Positions 40,773-49,199 of a DNA stretch of 64,000 nucleotides are shown here, piece by piece. The stretch spans positions 1,488,001-1,552,000 of the forward strand of contig NZ_CP054836.1 in NCBI RefSeq assembly GCF_013358405.1. The letters are read 5' to 3'. The position numbers were made by a program, and so were the translations under genes. Each line of letters begins with the position of its first letter. Within the stretch, counting starts at the first letter, position 1. The notes under the pieces are model-generated. The model saw only the letters and a program-made list of their open reading frames with translations, was not told where the DNA came from and did not search any database. The DNA comes from Oricola thermophila. GTDB lineage: Bacteria; Pseudomonadota; Alphaproteobacteria; Rhizobiales; Rhizobiaceae.

Positions 40773-43571
40773 TCAATGGAACTCGTGCTCGCCATTCCCC
40801 TTCTGCGAGGCCGAAGCGGTCGGCCGCCCCTTCCCCTTCGTCATTTTCGTGTATAGCTCGAACAACTTCTCCAGCCGCTCGGTGTCGTTGCGGAAGCGGC
40901 GGCCTATGTAGATGCGCTCCAGTACCTCATCGTTGCGGTCATGGGCGGCGCGGAGGTTTTCGGGCATGGCGTCGGGTTTGTAGAGGTCGGCGATGGTGGC
41001 GGGAAAATGCGCCTCGCGGGCCAGAAGGATATCCTCGGCGCAGCGGGTCAGGTCTTCCTTGTTCTTCTCTGTCAGCTTGGGGACGGGGAAGGTGTTCCAG
41101 CCGAGGGTGTTGGAATAGCGGTATCGGGTTTCCAACTTACCGCAGACCGTGGCGATCCAGACAAGGTGGAGGCGTGACGCGATCAACGACATGTTCCACA
41201 GCGGGGCATCGTAGAGGGCGAAGGCGAGGTTTGATACAATTGTATCTCCGCTCAACAAAGACGCAGGCAAATAGTGCCTATTCTCGGAAGTGACCGTCGG
41301 CACAGCAAGTGAATGCACCTGCGCCGTTCCTGCAATTTGCACAAACCTATGCGGTCTCTTCGCGAACTCTTGAGTTGAAGCCGCAGGACTCTTCATACGG
41401 TTTTCACTGACAGCGGCAAGTACGCTCGACAAGTAAGCATGCCCCGCCGCGAATTCTTGATCTGAATCTTCGATCCAAAAACACCACCGCACTTTACCTT
41501 GGATAATTTCTTCTGACCCGAGATACGGACGAATGAAGCGGTCAAGGTCCGGATACTTCTCCAAAAGGTTTTGTTTTTCTGTGTCTGACAACACTAAATG
41601 ACCGCCATCTCGGGGCATGTTTCCAAACAGCATTTGGCTGAGACCACTGAGATTATCTCTGCGCTGCGAAATAAATGCACTTGGCCCCTGAACAAGATAG
41701 CCGTTAATTTGTTCAACCTCCTTCATTACGGTCTCGCCGTCGGCACCTAAACTGTAGAGCCTGAACGTCTGGTTGGTCATATTCGAGACCGCTATGATCG
41801 CCACGGTGACACCTGCATTATGGCTGGCAAGATTGGCCCATTTGAACGAGGTATGGGCAAAGGCGATGTGGAACCCCATCTCGAAGATCGCGGGCCAGAG
41901 GATTGGCACTTGCTGCCCCTGACAGATCGAATTGGTGGACACGAAAGCGGCGGTGCAGTCTGTGTGCTGGCCGTAATCGGCGGCCTTCATGAACCAGCCC
42001 GCGACATAGTCGAGCGATTTCCAGCTTTTCACCCGCCCGTCAAAGATGACTTTGAGATCCTCTTTCTGTTCCTTGCTCTGCCATTTCGAGCCAAGATAGG
42101 GCGGGTTGCCGCAGATATAGGTCTCGCCGCCCTCGTTCTCGAAATCTATCTGCGCCTGATCGAGCGGCGAGTGAAACAAGTCATCAGCATGGTGCTTCAC
42201 GCCCGTTCCGGCCGGCGGGCAGATGCTCAGCCAGTCGAGCCTGAGGGCGTTGCCGCAGGTGATCCAGTTCTGGCTGTCCAGCGGCAGAAACTCGGCCAGC
42301 GCCTCTTTCTGGCCGCGATAGAGCACGTCGCACTGATACTCGGCGATGATCAGCGCCAGCCGCGCGATCTCGGCGGAGAAATCGCGCAGTTCGATGCCGC
42401 GGAAATTGGTCAGCGGAATGTCGCTGCGGCGGTCCGGCTCGCCGCGGCGGCGGTTGATCTCCGCCTCGATCTCGCGCATCTGCTTGTAGGCGATGACCAG
42501 GAAATTGCCCGAGCCGCAGGCCGGGTCGAACACCCGGATGCGCGCCATGCGCTTGCGCAGGTTCAACAGCTTGCGCGGATTGTCGCCCGCCTCGTCCAGC
42601 TTTTCACGCAGATCGTCGAGAAACAGCGGATTCAGCACCTTCAATATGTTCGGCACGCTGGTGTAGTGCATGCCGAGCGCGCCGCGCTCTTCGTCATCCG
42701 CGACCGCCTGGATCATCGAGCCGAAGATGTCCGGGTTGATCATCTTCCAGTTCAGGCTGCCGATATGCAGCAGATAGGTCCGCGCTATCTTCGAGAAGCG
42801 CGGCACAGCAACGCTGCCCGAGAACAACCCGCCATTCACATAGGGAAAGGCATCGGCCCAGCGCGGTATCCTGGCGTCAGCCCGGTCGGCGGGCTTCGTG
42901 TTCATGGCCCGGAAGATTTCCGAGATCACCTCATGCGTGTTGGAGGAATCCCGCGTGCTCATCTGGTCGATGGTGGCGGTAAACAGGTTGTCCCCCATGA
43001 AGATGTCCGTATCCTCGGCGAAGAAGCAGAAGATGAGCCGCGCCATGAAGTGGTTCATGTCGTGCCGGCGATCCACCTTCGCCCAGTCGGGGTTGTCCTT
43101 CAGCAGCTGGACATAGAGCCTGTTCAGCCGGCCGGTGGCCCGGATATCGAACGAGCTTTCCCTGATCTGCCTGACGGTCGAAATGCCGGCAAGCTGCAGA
43201 AAGAAGCCGAAATGGTCCGGAAAGTCGGGATAGGCGCAGGCCACCGTTTCGCCCGAACCGAGATCTTCGGCCTCGAAGTCCTCGCCATCGGTCGCCAGGA
43301 TGAATTTTGCCTTGTGCTTCGTCGTGGCAGCGCTTTCGCGAAGGGTCGCAAGCGTCGCCGTGACCTCTCCCCTCGAACAGGTCTTGATGTGGATCTGGTT
43401 GGCATGCAGCACGCCACCTATGTCCGACTTGTTGGCTGCTCCTTTGCGCAATCGCTTGAGCGTCGCGTCCTTGTGCCCGAATGCCTGCAGGAACGCATAG
43501 GGAAACTCCTCCGCGTCGAACGGCTGTTCGGCCAGTTGGGATACCGCTTCCTCGATCTCGACCGGATTCAT
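40773..43571 (-). CDS. MmeI/YeeA-like N6-adenine DNA methyltransferase
   Basis: A 932-residue protein aligned along its length with the MmeI-type fusion enzymes. Order: N-terminal region (1-150), helical spacer with HDMNHFMARLIFCFFAEDTD, methyltransferase domain with FDPACGSGNFLV (about 348) and NPPYLGSKWQ (about 487), then a target-recognition region and a C-terminal helical part. In MmeI the N-terminus carries a D-ExK nuclease site; here the matching stretch reads IHIKTC, without the Glu, so nuclease activity is doubtful. It is the first gene of the operon and probably marks self DNA while partners attack unmodified DNA. Confidence 0.88.
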   Translation of the reverse strand: MNPVEIEEAVSQLAEQPFDAEEFPYAFLQAFGHKDATLKRLRKGAANKSDIGGVLHANQIHIKTCSRGEVTATLATLRESAATTKHKAKFILATDGEDFEAEDLGSGETVACAYPDFPDHFGFFLQLAGISTVRQIRESSFDIRATGRLNRLYVQLLKDNPDWAKVDRRHDMNHFMARLIFCFFAEDTDIFMGDNLFTATIDQMSTRDSSNTHEVISEIFRAMNTKPADRADARIPRWADAFPYVNGGLFSGSVAVPRFSKIARTYLLHIGSLNWKMINPDIFGSMIQAVADDEERGALGMHYTSVPNILKVLNPLFLDDLREKLDEAGDNPRKLLNLRKRMARIRVFDPACGSGNFLVIAYKQMREIEAEINRRRGEPDRRSDIPLTNFRGIELRDFSAEIARLALIIAEYQCDVLYRGQKEALAEFLPLDSQNWITCGNALRLDWLSICPPAGTGVKHHADDLFHSPLDQAQIDFENEGGETYICGNPPYLGSKWQSKEQKEDLKVIFDGRVKSWKSLDYVAGWFMKAADYGQHTDCTAAFVSTNSICQGQQVPILWPAIFEMGFHIAFAHTSFKWANLASHNAGVTVAIIAVSNMTNQTFRLYSLGADGETVMKEVEQINGYLVQGPSAFISQRRDNLSGLSQMLFGNMPRDGGHLVLSDTEKQNLLEKYPDLDRFIRPYLGSEEIIQGKVRWCFWIEDSDQEFAAGHAYLSSVLAAVSENRMKSPAASTQEFAKRPHRFVQIAGTAQVHSLAVPTVTSENRHYLPASLLSGDTIVSNLAFALYDAPLWNMSLIASRLHLVWIATVCGKLETRYRYSNTLGWNTFPVPKLTEKNKEDLTRCAEDILLAREAHFPATIADLYKPDAMPENLRAAHDRNDEVLERIYIGRRFRNDTERLEKLFELYTKMTKGKGRPTASASQKGNGEHEFH

Positions 43572-44009
43572 GTCCGCCTGCCCCTTGCCCGAATCTGTCG
43601 TCTCCCGACTTTCGAGATGAACGAAATTCCCTTCTGCACAGTCAAGACATCAACAACCGGGCTGCCTGGTGGCTGTCAATGGGAGCGTGCGGATTGGTGG
43701 CAGTGTCGTGAGGGCTGGAGGGCCGGTAGAATGAATGCCAGGGCATGATCGCCCCTGAAGGCCCTACCCGGCCGCGCATTATCCGAATCGCGCCGACGAT
43801 ATCCGGATGACCGACTCACCCGATCAGACATCCAGCGCTATCGAAACACAGATCCCGACCGAATCGAGAACCCGCCGCTGCGGGCAAAGCCCAGCCAAAT
43901 CGCCTCAATTGTTGCACAGTTTGTTACACAAAAAACAGTCCTACAACAAAGCTGAAAACTTGGAATTGGGGCAATCTGTTGATTTTTATAGGCTTCTTTG
44001 AGGAGGCAT
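43572..44009. other. Non-coding region between methyltransferase and tRNA-Gly
   Basis: No gene was recognised. It should contain the promoter of the four-gene operon on its left side and attachment-like sequences on its right (repeat at 43911-43931, GTTGATTTT at 43978). Confidence 0.6.
43911..43931. repeat. Direct repeat GTTGCACAG / GTTACACAA, 12-bp period (copy 3 of 3)
   Basis: The units start at 43911 and 43923. A GTTGATTTT box at 43978 and the CCA end of tRNA-Gly at 44010 follow. The same order and almost the same distances occur at 17030-17130 next to another tRNA 3' end. Confidence 0.6.
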
Positions 44010-44083
44010 TGGAGCGGGTGAAGGGAATCGAACCCTCGTCGTCAGCTTGGGAAGCTGCTGCTCTACCATTGAGCTACACCCGC
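44010..44083 (-). tRNA. tRNA-Gly (CCC)
   Basis: A complete 74-base cloverleaf with encoded CCA. The acceptor GCGGGTG pairs with CACCCGC, the D-arm is GCTC/GAGC, the T-arm contains GGTTCGATTCC, and the anticodon loop TTCCCAA gives anticodon CCC for codon GGG. The attachment-like repeats immediately downstream suggest it serves as an integration site. Confidence 0.95.
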
Positions 44084-44305
44084 GGCGGCCGGAAATTAGC
44101 CACGGCATGAACGATTTGACAACCGGAAAATCGCAAGCCGCCCCTTTGCATTCACGCGAACTCCCGCCGAAACGGTTTTCCGCCTGCCGGCGCCCGGCCC
44201 GGACGCGACCGCCAATGCCGCGTCCGTTCCGCAGTATCCGCGCGTTCGACCACCCGGCAGAACCACCCGTCACCGGCTGCGCGTCCCCGACCGGGTCGCG
44301 ACCGG

Positions 44306-45343
44306 TCAGGTCGACATCGCCCGGTTGAAGCGGATCGACGACAGCAGCGACAGCCCGATTATCGATGCGCCGATCAGTCCCGTGACCACTTCGGGTATGT
44401 GAACCAGGCTCTGGCCGAACATGACGACGGCGAGACTCAGGATTGAGTAGAACGCCCCGTGCTCGAGAAAGCGGAAACGATTCAGTGTCCCCCTCTCGAC
44501 AAGCATGATCGTCATCGAACGGACATACATCGCACCGATGCCCAGCCCGATCGCGATGAGAAACAGGTTCTGCGTCAGCGCGAAGGCGCCAATGACGCCG
44601 TCGAAGGAAAAGCTGGCGTCCAGGACCTCCAGGTAGAGAAAGGCGCCCAGCCCTCCCTGGCGGGCGGCTGCGCGGATCGCGCTGCCCTCGTCGAGGACAT
44701 GGCTCAGCGCATCGACCATCAGGAAGACGACCAGCCCCAGGATCGCCGACCGGAAGAACGTCGCCTGCTCGGCCGGGGGCAGAGCAACGGAAAACGCCAG
44801 CACGACCAGCAGGACGAGCCCGTAGGCGACGCCGCGAATGTCGGCCATGCGGCACAGGCGCCCCTCGATGGAATGGAGCCAGTGAACCTCCTTCTCGTGA
44901 TCGATGAAGAAGCTGAGCGCGACCATCATCAGGAAGGTGCCCCCGAAGGAGGCGATCGCCAGGTGGCTCTCGTGCATCAGGCGGGCATAGGCGCGCGGTT
45001 CGGTGACCGCGAGGATGACTGCATCGAAGGGGCCGGTCCGCGCCGCGACGGCGACGACGGCAAGCGGAAAGACGATCCGCATGCCGAACACCGCAATCAG
45101 GATTCCCCACGTCAGGAATCTCCGGCGCCAGACCGGCGACATTGTCTTCAGCTTGTTCGCATTGACGATGGCATTGTCGAAGGAAAGCGAAATCTCGAGC
45201 ACGGCGAGAACCGTCCCGATCAGCAGGAATGTCAGCGCGCCGCCGGCCGTGCCGACATGCTGCCACCCCAGCCAGAAGCAAGCGACCAGTCCGGCCGCCG
45301 TGGCGACGAACGCCCATTTCAGGTAGGCGAACAGCGATTTCAC
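44306..45343 (-). CDS. DUF475/TerC-like integral membrane protein
   Basis: A 345-residue protein with about nine helices. The repeated acidic motifs EISLSFDNAIVNANKL near residue 49 and DASFSFDGVIGAFALT near 225 are those of the TerC/DUF475 superfamily, in which Asp residues within membranes are thought to handle metal ions such as Mn. The start is GTG 45343 behind GGAG; the longer frame to 45640 is a shadow. It stands alone between tRNA-Gly and the third ABC operon, ending toward the tRNA. Confidence 0.85.
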   Translation of the reverse strand: MKSLFAYLKWAFVATAAGLVACFWLGWQHVGTAGGALTFLLIGTVLAVLEISLSFDNAIVNANKLKTMSPVWRRRFLTWGILIAVFGMRIVFPLAVVAVAARTGPFDAVILAVTEPRAYARLMHESHLAIASFGGTFLMMVALSFFIDHEKEVHWLHSIEGRLCRMADIRGVAYGLVLLVVLAFSVALPPAEQATFFRSAILGLVVFLMVDALSHVLDEGSAIRAAARQGGLGAFLYLEVLDASFSFDGVIGAFALTQNLFLIAIGLGIGAMYVRSMTIMLVERGTLNRFRFLEHGAFYSILSLAVVMFGQSLVHIPEVVTGLIGASIIGLSLLSSIRFNRAMST

Positions 45344-45383
45344 TCGATATCTCCGATGCAGTTCGTGGACGATGAGCAGCCGG

Positions 45384-46391
45384 CTAGCGGCCACTGTCGG
45401 CAGGAAAATGACAGGCGGCGAGATGGGTCTCCTCGACTGTCTCCAGCGCCGGCTGCCGGTCGCAAGACTGTCGCGACCTCCAGCAACGCTTCTGAAACAC
45501 GCACGCCTCGCTTTTCGTGGACGGACCGGGTGGATCGCCGCGCAGTATGATCCTTTCCCGCGCCGCGCCCTTGCGCGCGAGCCTGGGCTCGGACGAGACG
45601 AGCGCCTGCGTATATGGATGTGCCGGATGCCTGAGTACAAGGCCCGTCGGCCCCGTTTCCACGATTCGCCCGAGATACATCACCGCCACGCGGTCGCAGA
45701 CCTGCCTCACCACGGAGAGATCGTGGCTGATGAACACCATCGACAAACCGCGCGTTTCCCGGATGTCGGCAAGCAGGTTCAGTACCTGAGCCTGGATCGA
45801 GACATCAAGGGCCGATACCGGCTCGTCGCAGATCAGCAGGCTCGGATCGACCGCGAGCGCGCGCGCGATGCCGATCCGTTGCAGTTGGCCGCCCGAGAGG
45901 CCGCGGGCGCGGCGCCCCATGTACTGCTCGCCCAGCGACACTTCCTCCAGCCGCTCGCGGACGATTCGCTGCCGTGCCGCCCGGTCAAGTTCCGGGCGCT
46001 GGAGCAACAGGGGTTCCTCGACGATTTCCGCAACCGTCATCCGCGGATTGACCGAGGCATAGGGATCCTGGAAGACCATCTGTACCGCCCTGCGGTATTC
46101 GGCGGCCTGGGCCCTGTCCGCCGGGTCGACCGCTCGGCCGCCGAGTTCGATTGTGCCGCCGCTCGCCCGCTCCAGAAGCAGAAGCGTGCGCGCGAGGCTC
46201 GTCTTGCCGCACCCCGATTCCCCGACTATGCCGAGCACCTCTCCGCGTCCCACGACGAGATCGACCTCTTCCACCGCCCGAATGTCCACCGGGAACCGTT
46301 TCAGACCGTGACGCTCCTTGATGCGGAACGTTTTCGACAGCTTCCTGGCCGCAAGCAGCGGCGCCATCCCGTCGCCATTTGCATGGTTCAT
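45384..46391 (-). CDS. Peptide-type ABC transporter ATPase (DppF/OppF-like)
   Basis: A 335-residue ATPase with Walker A GESGCGKTS near residue 55, the signature LSGGQLQRI and Walker B LLICDEPVSALD. The C-terminus has the Cys-rich oligopeptide-family tail (CVFQKRCWRSRQSC). The start ATG 46391 overlaps the partner ATPase stop (ATGA); the upstream extension is rejected. It is the last gene of the third ABC operon. Confidence 0.92.
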   Translation of the reverse strand: MNHANGDGMAPLLAARKLSKTFRIKERHGLKRFPVDIRAVEEVDLVVGRGEVLGIVGESGCGKTSLARTLLLLERASGGTIELGGRAVDPADRAQAAEYRRAVQMVFQDPYASVNPRMTVAEIVEEPLLLQRPELDRAARQRIVRERLEEVSLGEQYMGRRARGLSGGQLQRIGIARALAVDPSLLICDEPVSALDVSIQAQVLNLLADIRETRGLSMVFISHDLSVVRQVCDRVAVMYLGRIVETGPTGLVLRHPAHPYTQALVSSEPRLARKGAARERIILRGDPPGPSTKSEACVFQKRCWRSRQSCDRQPALETVEETHLAACHFPADSGR

Positions 46392-47356
46392 GCCGGCACC
46401 TCCAGGGCGTGATGACAGAGTGCCGCATGGGTGCCGTTCTCCACACGGGGCGGAGAAACCCTGCCGCAGAGTTCGGACGCGCGCGAGCAGCGGGGGGCGA
46501 AGGCGCATCCTTCGCCCAGCCCGGTCAGGTTCGGCGCAGTGCCGGGAATTGCCTGCGGCAACCGCCCTTCCTCCTCGGTCGGCGATGCGGCCAGCAACGC
46601 GGAGGTGTAGGGATGGAGCGGCCGGAACAGCACGTCTTCCATGTCGCCCACCTCGACCACCCGCCCCGCATAGACAACGGCAATCCTGTCGGCGATCTCG
46701 GAAGCGACGGCAAGATCATGCGTTACCATGATCATCGCCGCGCCGCTTTCGCGCTGATGCCGGTTCAGGAGCTCGAGAATCTGCGCCTGGATGGTCACGT
46801 CGAGCGCCGTGGTCGGTTCGTCGCAAACCAGCAGCGACGGTCCGGAGGCAAGGGCGATCGCGATCATGATGCGTTGTCTCATCCCGCCGGAGAACTGGTG
46901 CGGAAACGCCCTGTAGCGTTTTGCCGCGTCCGGGATGCCGACATCCTGCATCAGCTTGATTGCGCGATCCGTTGCAGCGCCCCGGGCGACGCCCTGCATC
47001 CGCAGGCGTTCGGCGATCTGCCAGCCGACCGTGAACACCGGGTTCAGCGAGGTCAGGGCGTCCTGGAAGACCATTCCGATCTCCTCGCCGGCCAGCCGGC
47101 GCCACTCGCGCAACGGCATTGACAGGACGTCCCGGCCGTTGAACCGGACAGAGCCTCCCGTCACACGGAAGGGCGGATCGGAAAGAAGGCGCATTGCCGA
47201 CAGCAGGCCGACGCTCTTGCCGGAGCCGCTTTCGCCCACGATGACAAGGGTCTCGCCCTCCCCGACCGAGTAGCTGAGCTCGTCGACAGCCCGCACGGCC
47301 CCGCCCGGGGCGCCGATCTCGATCCGGAGACCTTCGATATCCAGTACCGGTTTCAA
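46388..47356 (-). CDS. Peptide-type ABC transporter ATPase (DppD/OppD-like)
   Basis: A 322-residue ATPase with Walker [10 protein letters not shown] near residue 38, the signature FSGGMRQRI and Walker [13 protein letters not shown]. The C-terminal [14 protein letters not shown] segment is typical of the Opp/Dpp family. The start is TTG 47356, overlapping the permease stop (TTGA) with GGAGGAG upstream, a rare start supported by the same coupling as its neighbours. Confidence 0.92.
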   Translation of the reverse strand: MKPVLDIEGLRIEIGAPGGAVRAVDELSYSVGEGETLVIVGESGSGKSVGLLSAMRLLSDPPFRVTGGSVRFNGRDVLSMPLREWRRLAGEEIGMVFQDALTSLNPVFTVGWQIAERLRMQGVARGAATDRAIKLMQDVGIPDAAKRYRAFPHQFSGGMRQRIMIAIALASGPSLLVCDEPTTALDVTIQAQILELLNRHQRESGAAMIMVTHDLAVASEIADRIAVVYAGRVVEVGDMEDVLFRPLHPYTSALLAASPTEEEGRLPQAIPGTAPNLTGLGEGCAFAPRCSRASELCGRVSPPRVENGTHAALCHHALEVPA

Positions 47357-48204
47357 CGGTCTCCTCCATCGGATTGTTCACGGAACCAGTTCGAAACGAT
47401 GTTCGCCGACAGGGCCGTGAGCATGATCGCCAGCCCCGGCAGGAAGGCGAGCCACCACGCCTGGGCGACGTATGTGCGCCCCTGCGACACCATCAGCCCC
47501 CATGTCACGTCGGGCGGCTGAATGCCGATCCCGAGGAACGAAAGGCCGGCTTCGGCAAGCATGACGACCGCGAAATCGACCGTGGCGATCGACAGCAGGG
47601 TCGGCACGACGATCGGCGTGATGTGCCTTCGCAGGATGTAGGCCCCGCTTCCGCCGAAACTGCGCGCCGCGTCGGTGAACAGCCGGGTTCGAAGCTCCAG
47701 CGTGAGGGCGCGCGCCGTCCGCAGATAGACCGGAGCGCGGGTCACCGCGAGTACCATCACGATATTGAGCGGCCCCGAGCCGAAGATGTAGAGCACGACG
47801 ATCGCGAGCAGCACCGCCGGGAAACTCTGCAATATGTCGGCTATCCTCATGAGGACAGCGCCGACGACCCCGCCGAAATAGCCGGAGATCAGCCCCAGCG
47901 TGCCGCCGACGACAAGCGAGAACAGCACGGCGCTTCCGGCGATCAGCAGAGTCATTCGCGCGGCGAATGCGAGGCGGGCGAGCATGGAGCGTCCGAGCGA
48001 GTCGGTTCCCAGTATGTTGAGAAACCCGCCTTCCAGCGTGCCCGGCGGGACCATGCGCGCTCCAAGGTTCATTTTCGTCGCGGCGCTCCCCGCCAGTGCG
48101 GAACCGAAGACGACGCAGATCAGAAGGAGCGCGAGGAACCCGAAAGCCAGCCAGGGAAATCCGGCACCCGGTCGCATCTTGTTTAGCCAGTTCATTGAGG
48201 TCAC
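47353..48204 (-). CDS. ABC transporter permease, DppC-like
   Basis: A permease of about 283 residues with six helices, the LGTDSLGRSMLARLAFAARM motif near residue 72 and an EAA loop near TDAARSFGGSGAYIL. The start is given as GTG 48204, which overlaps the previous stop as GTGA; ATG 48195 (MNWLNK) is equally possible. It partners the DppB-like permease. Confidence 0.9.
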   Translation of the reverse strand: MTSMNWLNKMRPGAGFPWLAFGFLALLLICVVFGSALAGSAATKMNLGARMVPPGTLEGGFLNILGTDSLGRSMLARLAFAARMTLLIAGSAVLFSLVVGGTLGLISGYFGGVVGAVLMRIADILQSFPAVLLAIVVLYIFGSGPLNIVMVLAVTRAPVYLRTARALTLELRTRLFTDAARSFGGSGAYILRRHITPIVVPTLLSIATVDFAVVMLAEAGLSFLGIGIQPPDVTWGLMVSQGRTYVAQAWWLAFLPGLAIMLTALSANIVSNWFREQSDGGDR

Positions 48205-49118
48205 GGCCGCACCCGCGGATCGAGCCATGCGTAAAGCAGGTCTATGACGAGGTTGATGGTGAAGACGGTTATCGCGACGACGATGATGACAGCCTGCACC
48301 ACCGAGAAATCGCGCTGCTGGACGGAATCGATCATGACGCGTCCAATCCCCGGCCAGCCGAACACGGTCTCGACGATCACCGCGCCGTTGGCGATGGCAA
48401 CCGCCTGGTCTCCGGCGACCGTCAGGACGGGGAGAAACGCATTGCGCAACGCATGCACATATATCACCCGATGCTCGCCCACCCCCTTGGCGCGCGCGGT
48501 CTTGACATAGGCCGAGGAGAGCGCATCCAGCATGGAGGCACGAACGACCTGGATCATGACGCCGAGCGGTCTGAGGAGCAGCACCGCGACCGGCATGACC
48601 CAGTAGGCAGGTCCGCCTGTTCCCGAGGTCGGCAGCCAGCCGAGCGTGACGGCGAAGAGCGTGATCGCTGATATCGCGATCCAGAAATCCGGCACGCTGG
48701 CGGCGAAAAGCGACAGAACGCCCGCCGTCCGGTCGACGAGGCTCCGCGGACGGTAAGCCGCGATTCCGCCCAGCGCCACGGCGACCAGCATGGCAATGAC
48801 CATGGTCACCGCACCAAGACGGAGCGTCGTCGGGTAGGCGTCGAGCACCACGTCGATCGCCGGCCGCGCCTGGCGGATGGACTGGCCGAAATCCCCGACC
48901 ATGAGACCGGAAAGGAATTCCCCCAGCTGCACGATGATCGGCTGGTCGAGACCGTGGTTGCGGGCAAAGTTCGCGCGTTCCTCGAGCGAGGCGTCGAGGG
49001 GCAGGTAAAGCGCTGCCGGATCGCCGGTCAGCCGCACCAGGAAGAACACGATGAGAAGAACCGCCACGAGGGCGATCAGTGTCTGCAAGCTGCGCCCTAT
49101 GAGGAAATTGTCGTTCAT
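48201..49118 (-). CDS. ABC transporter permease, DppB-like
   Basis: A 305-residue permease with a first membrane helix, the LTGDPAALYLPLDA segment near residue 30, an EAA loop around VKTARAKGVGEHRVIY and the VIVETVFGWPGIGRV motif near 243. It lies 81 bp after the binding-protein gene, with a strong hairpin in the gap. Confidence 0.92.
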   Translation of the reverse strand: MNDNFLIGRSLQTLIALVAVLLIVFFLVRLTGDPAALYLPLDASLEERANFARNHGLDQPIIVQLGEFLSGLMVGDFGQSIRQARPAIDVVLDAYPTTLRLGAVTMVIAMLVAVALGGIAAYRPRSLVDRTAGVLSLFAASVPDFWIAISAITLFAVTLGWLPTSGTGGPAYWVMPVAVLLLRPLGVMIQVVRASMLDALSSAYVKTARAKGVGEHRVIYVHALRNAFLPVLTVAGDQAVAIANGAVIVETVFGWPGIGRVMIDSVQQRDFSVVQAVIIVVAITVFTINLVIDLLYAWLDPRVRP

Positions 49119-49165
49119 TTGCAGCCTCTGGGGTTCGATACAGACAGCGGCGGGACCGCCATGTT

Positions 49166-49193
49166 GGGGACCGGCCGCGAAGGGCCGGCCCCC
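49166..49193 (-). other. Intercistronic hairpin after the binding-protein gene
   Basis: GGGGACCGGCC and GGCCGGCCCCC form an 11-bp stem with one mismatch and a 6-base loop, without a T run. A stem of this kind between the receptor and permease genes usually protects upstream mRNA or reduces read-through, giving more receptor than membrane protein. The function is inferred. Confidence 0.55.
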
Positions 49194-49199
49194 GTTGTC

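Noticed and set aside
35736..43571. Known systems considered: type I R-M, DISARM, BREX
   Set aside because: No specificity subunit or HsdR fusion, no DrmA/DrmB pair and no PglZ or BrxC-like gene in the cluster.
44306..45640. 444-codon version of the DUF475 protein
   Set aside because: The upstream part is antisense to the ABC ATPase gene; GTG 45343 with GGAG gives the proper N-terminus.
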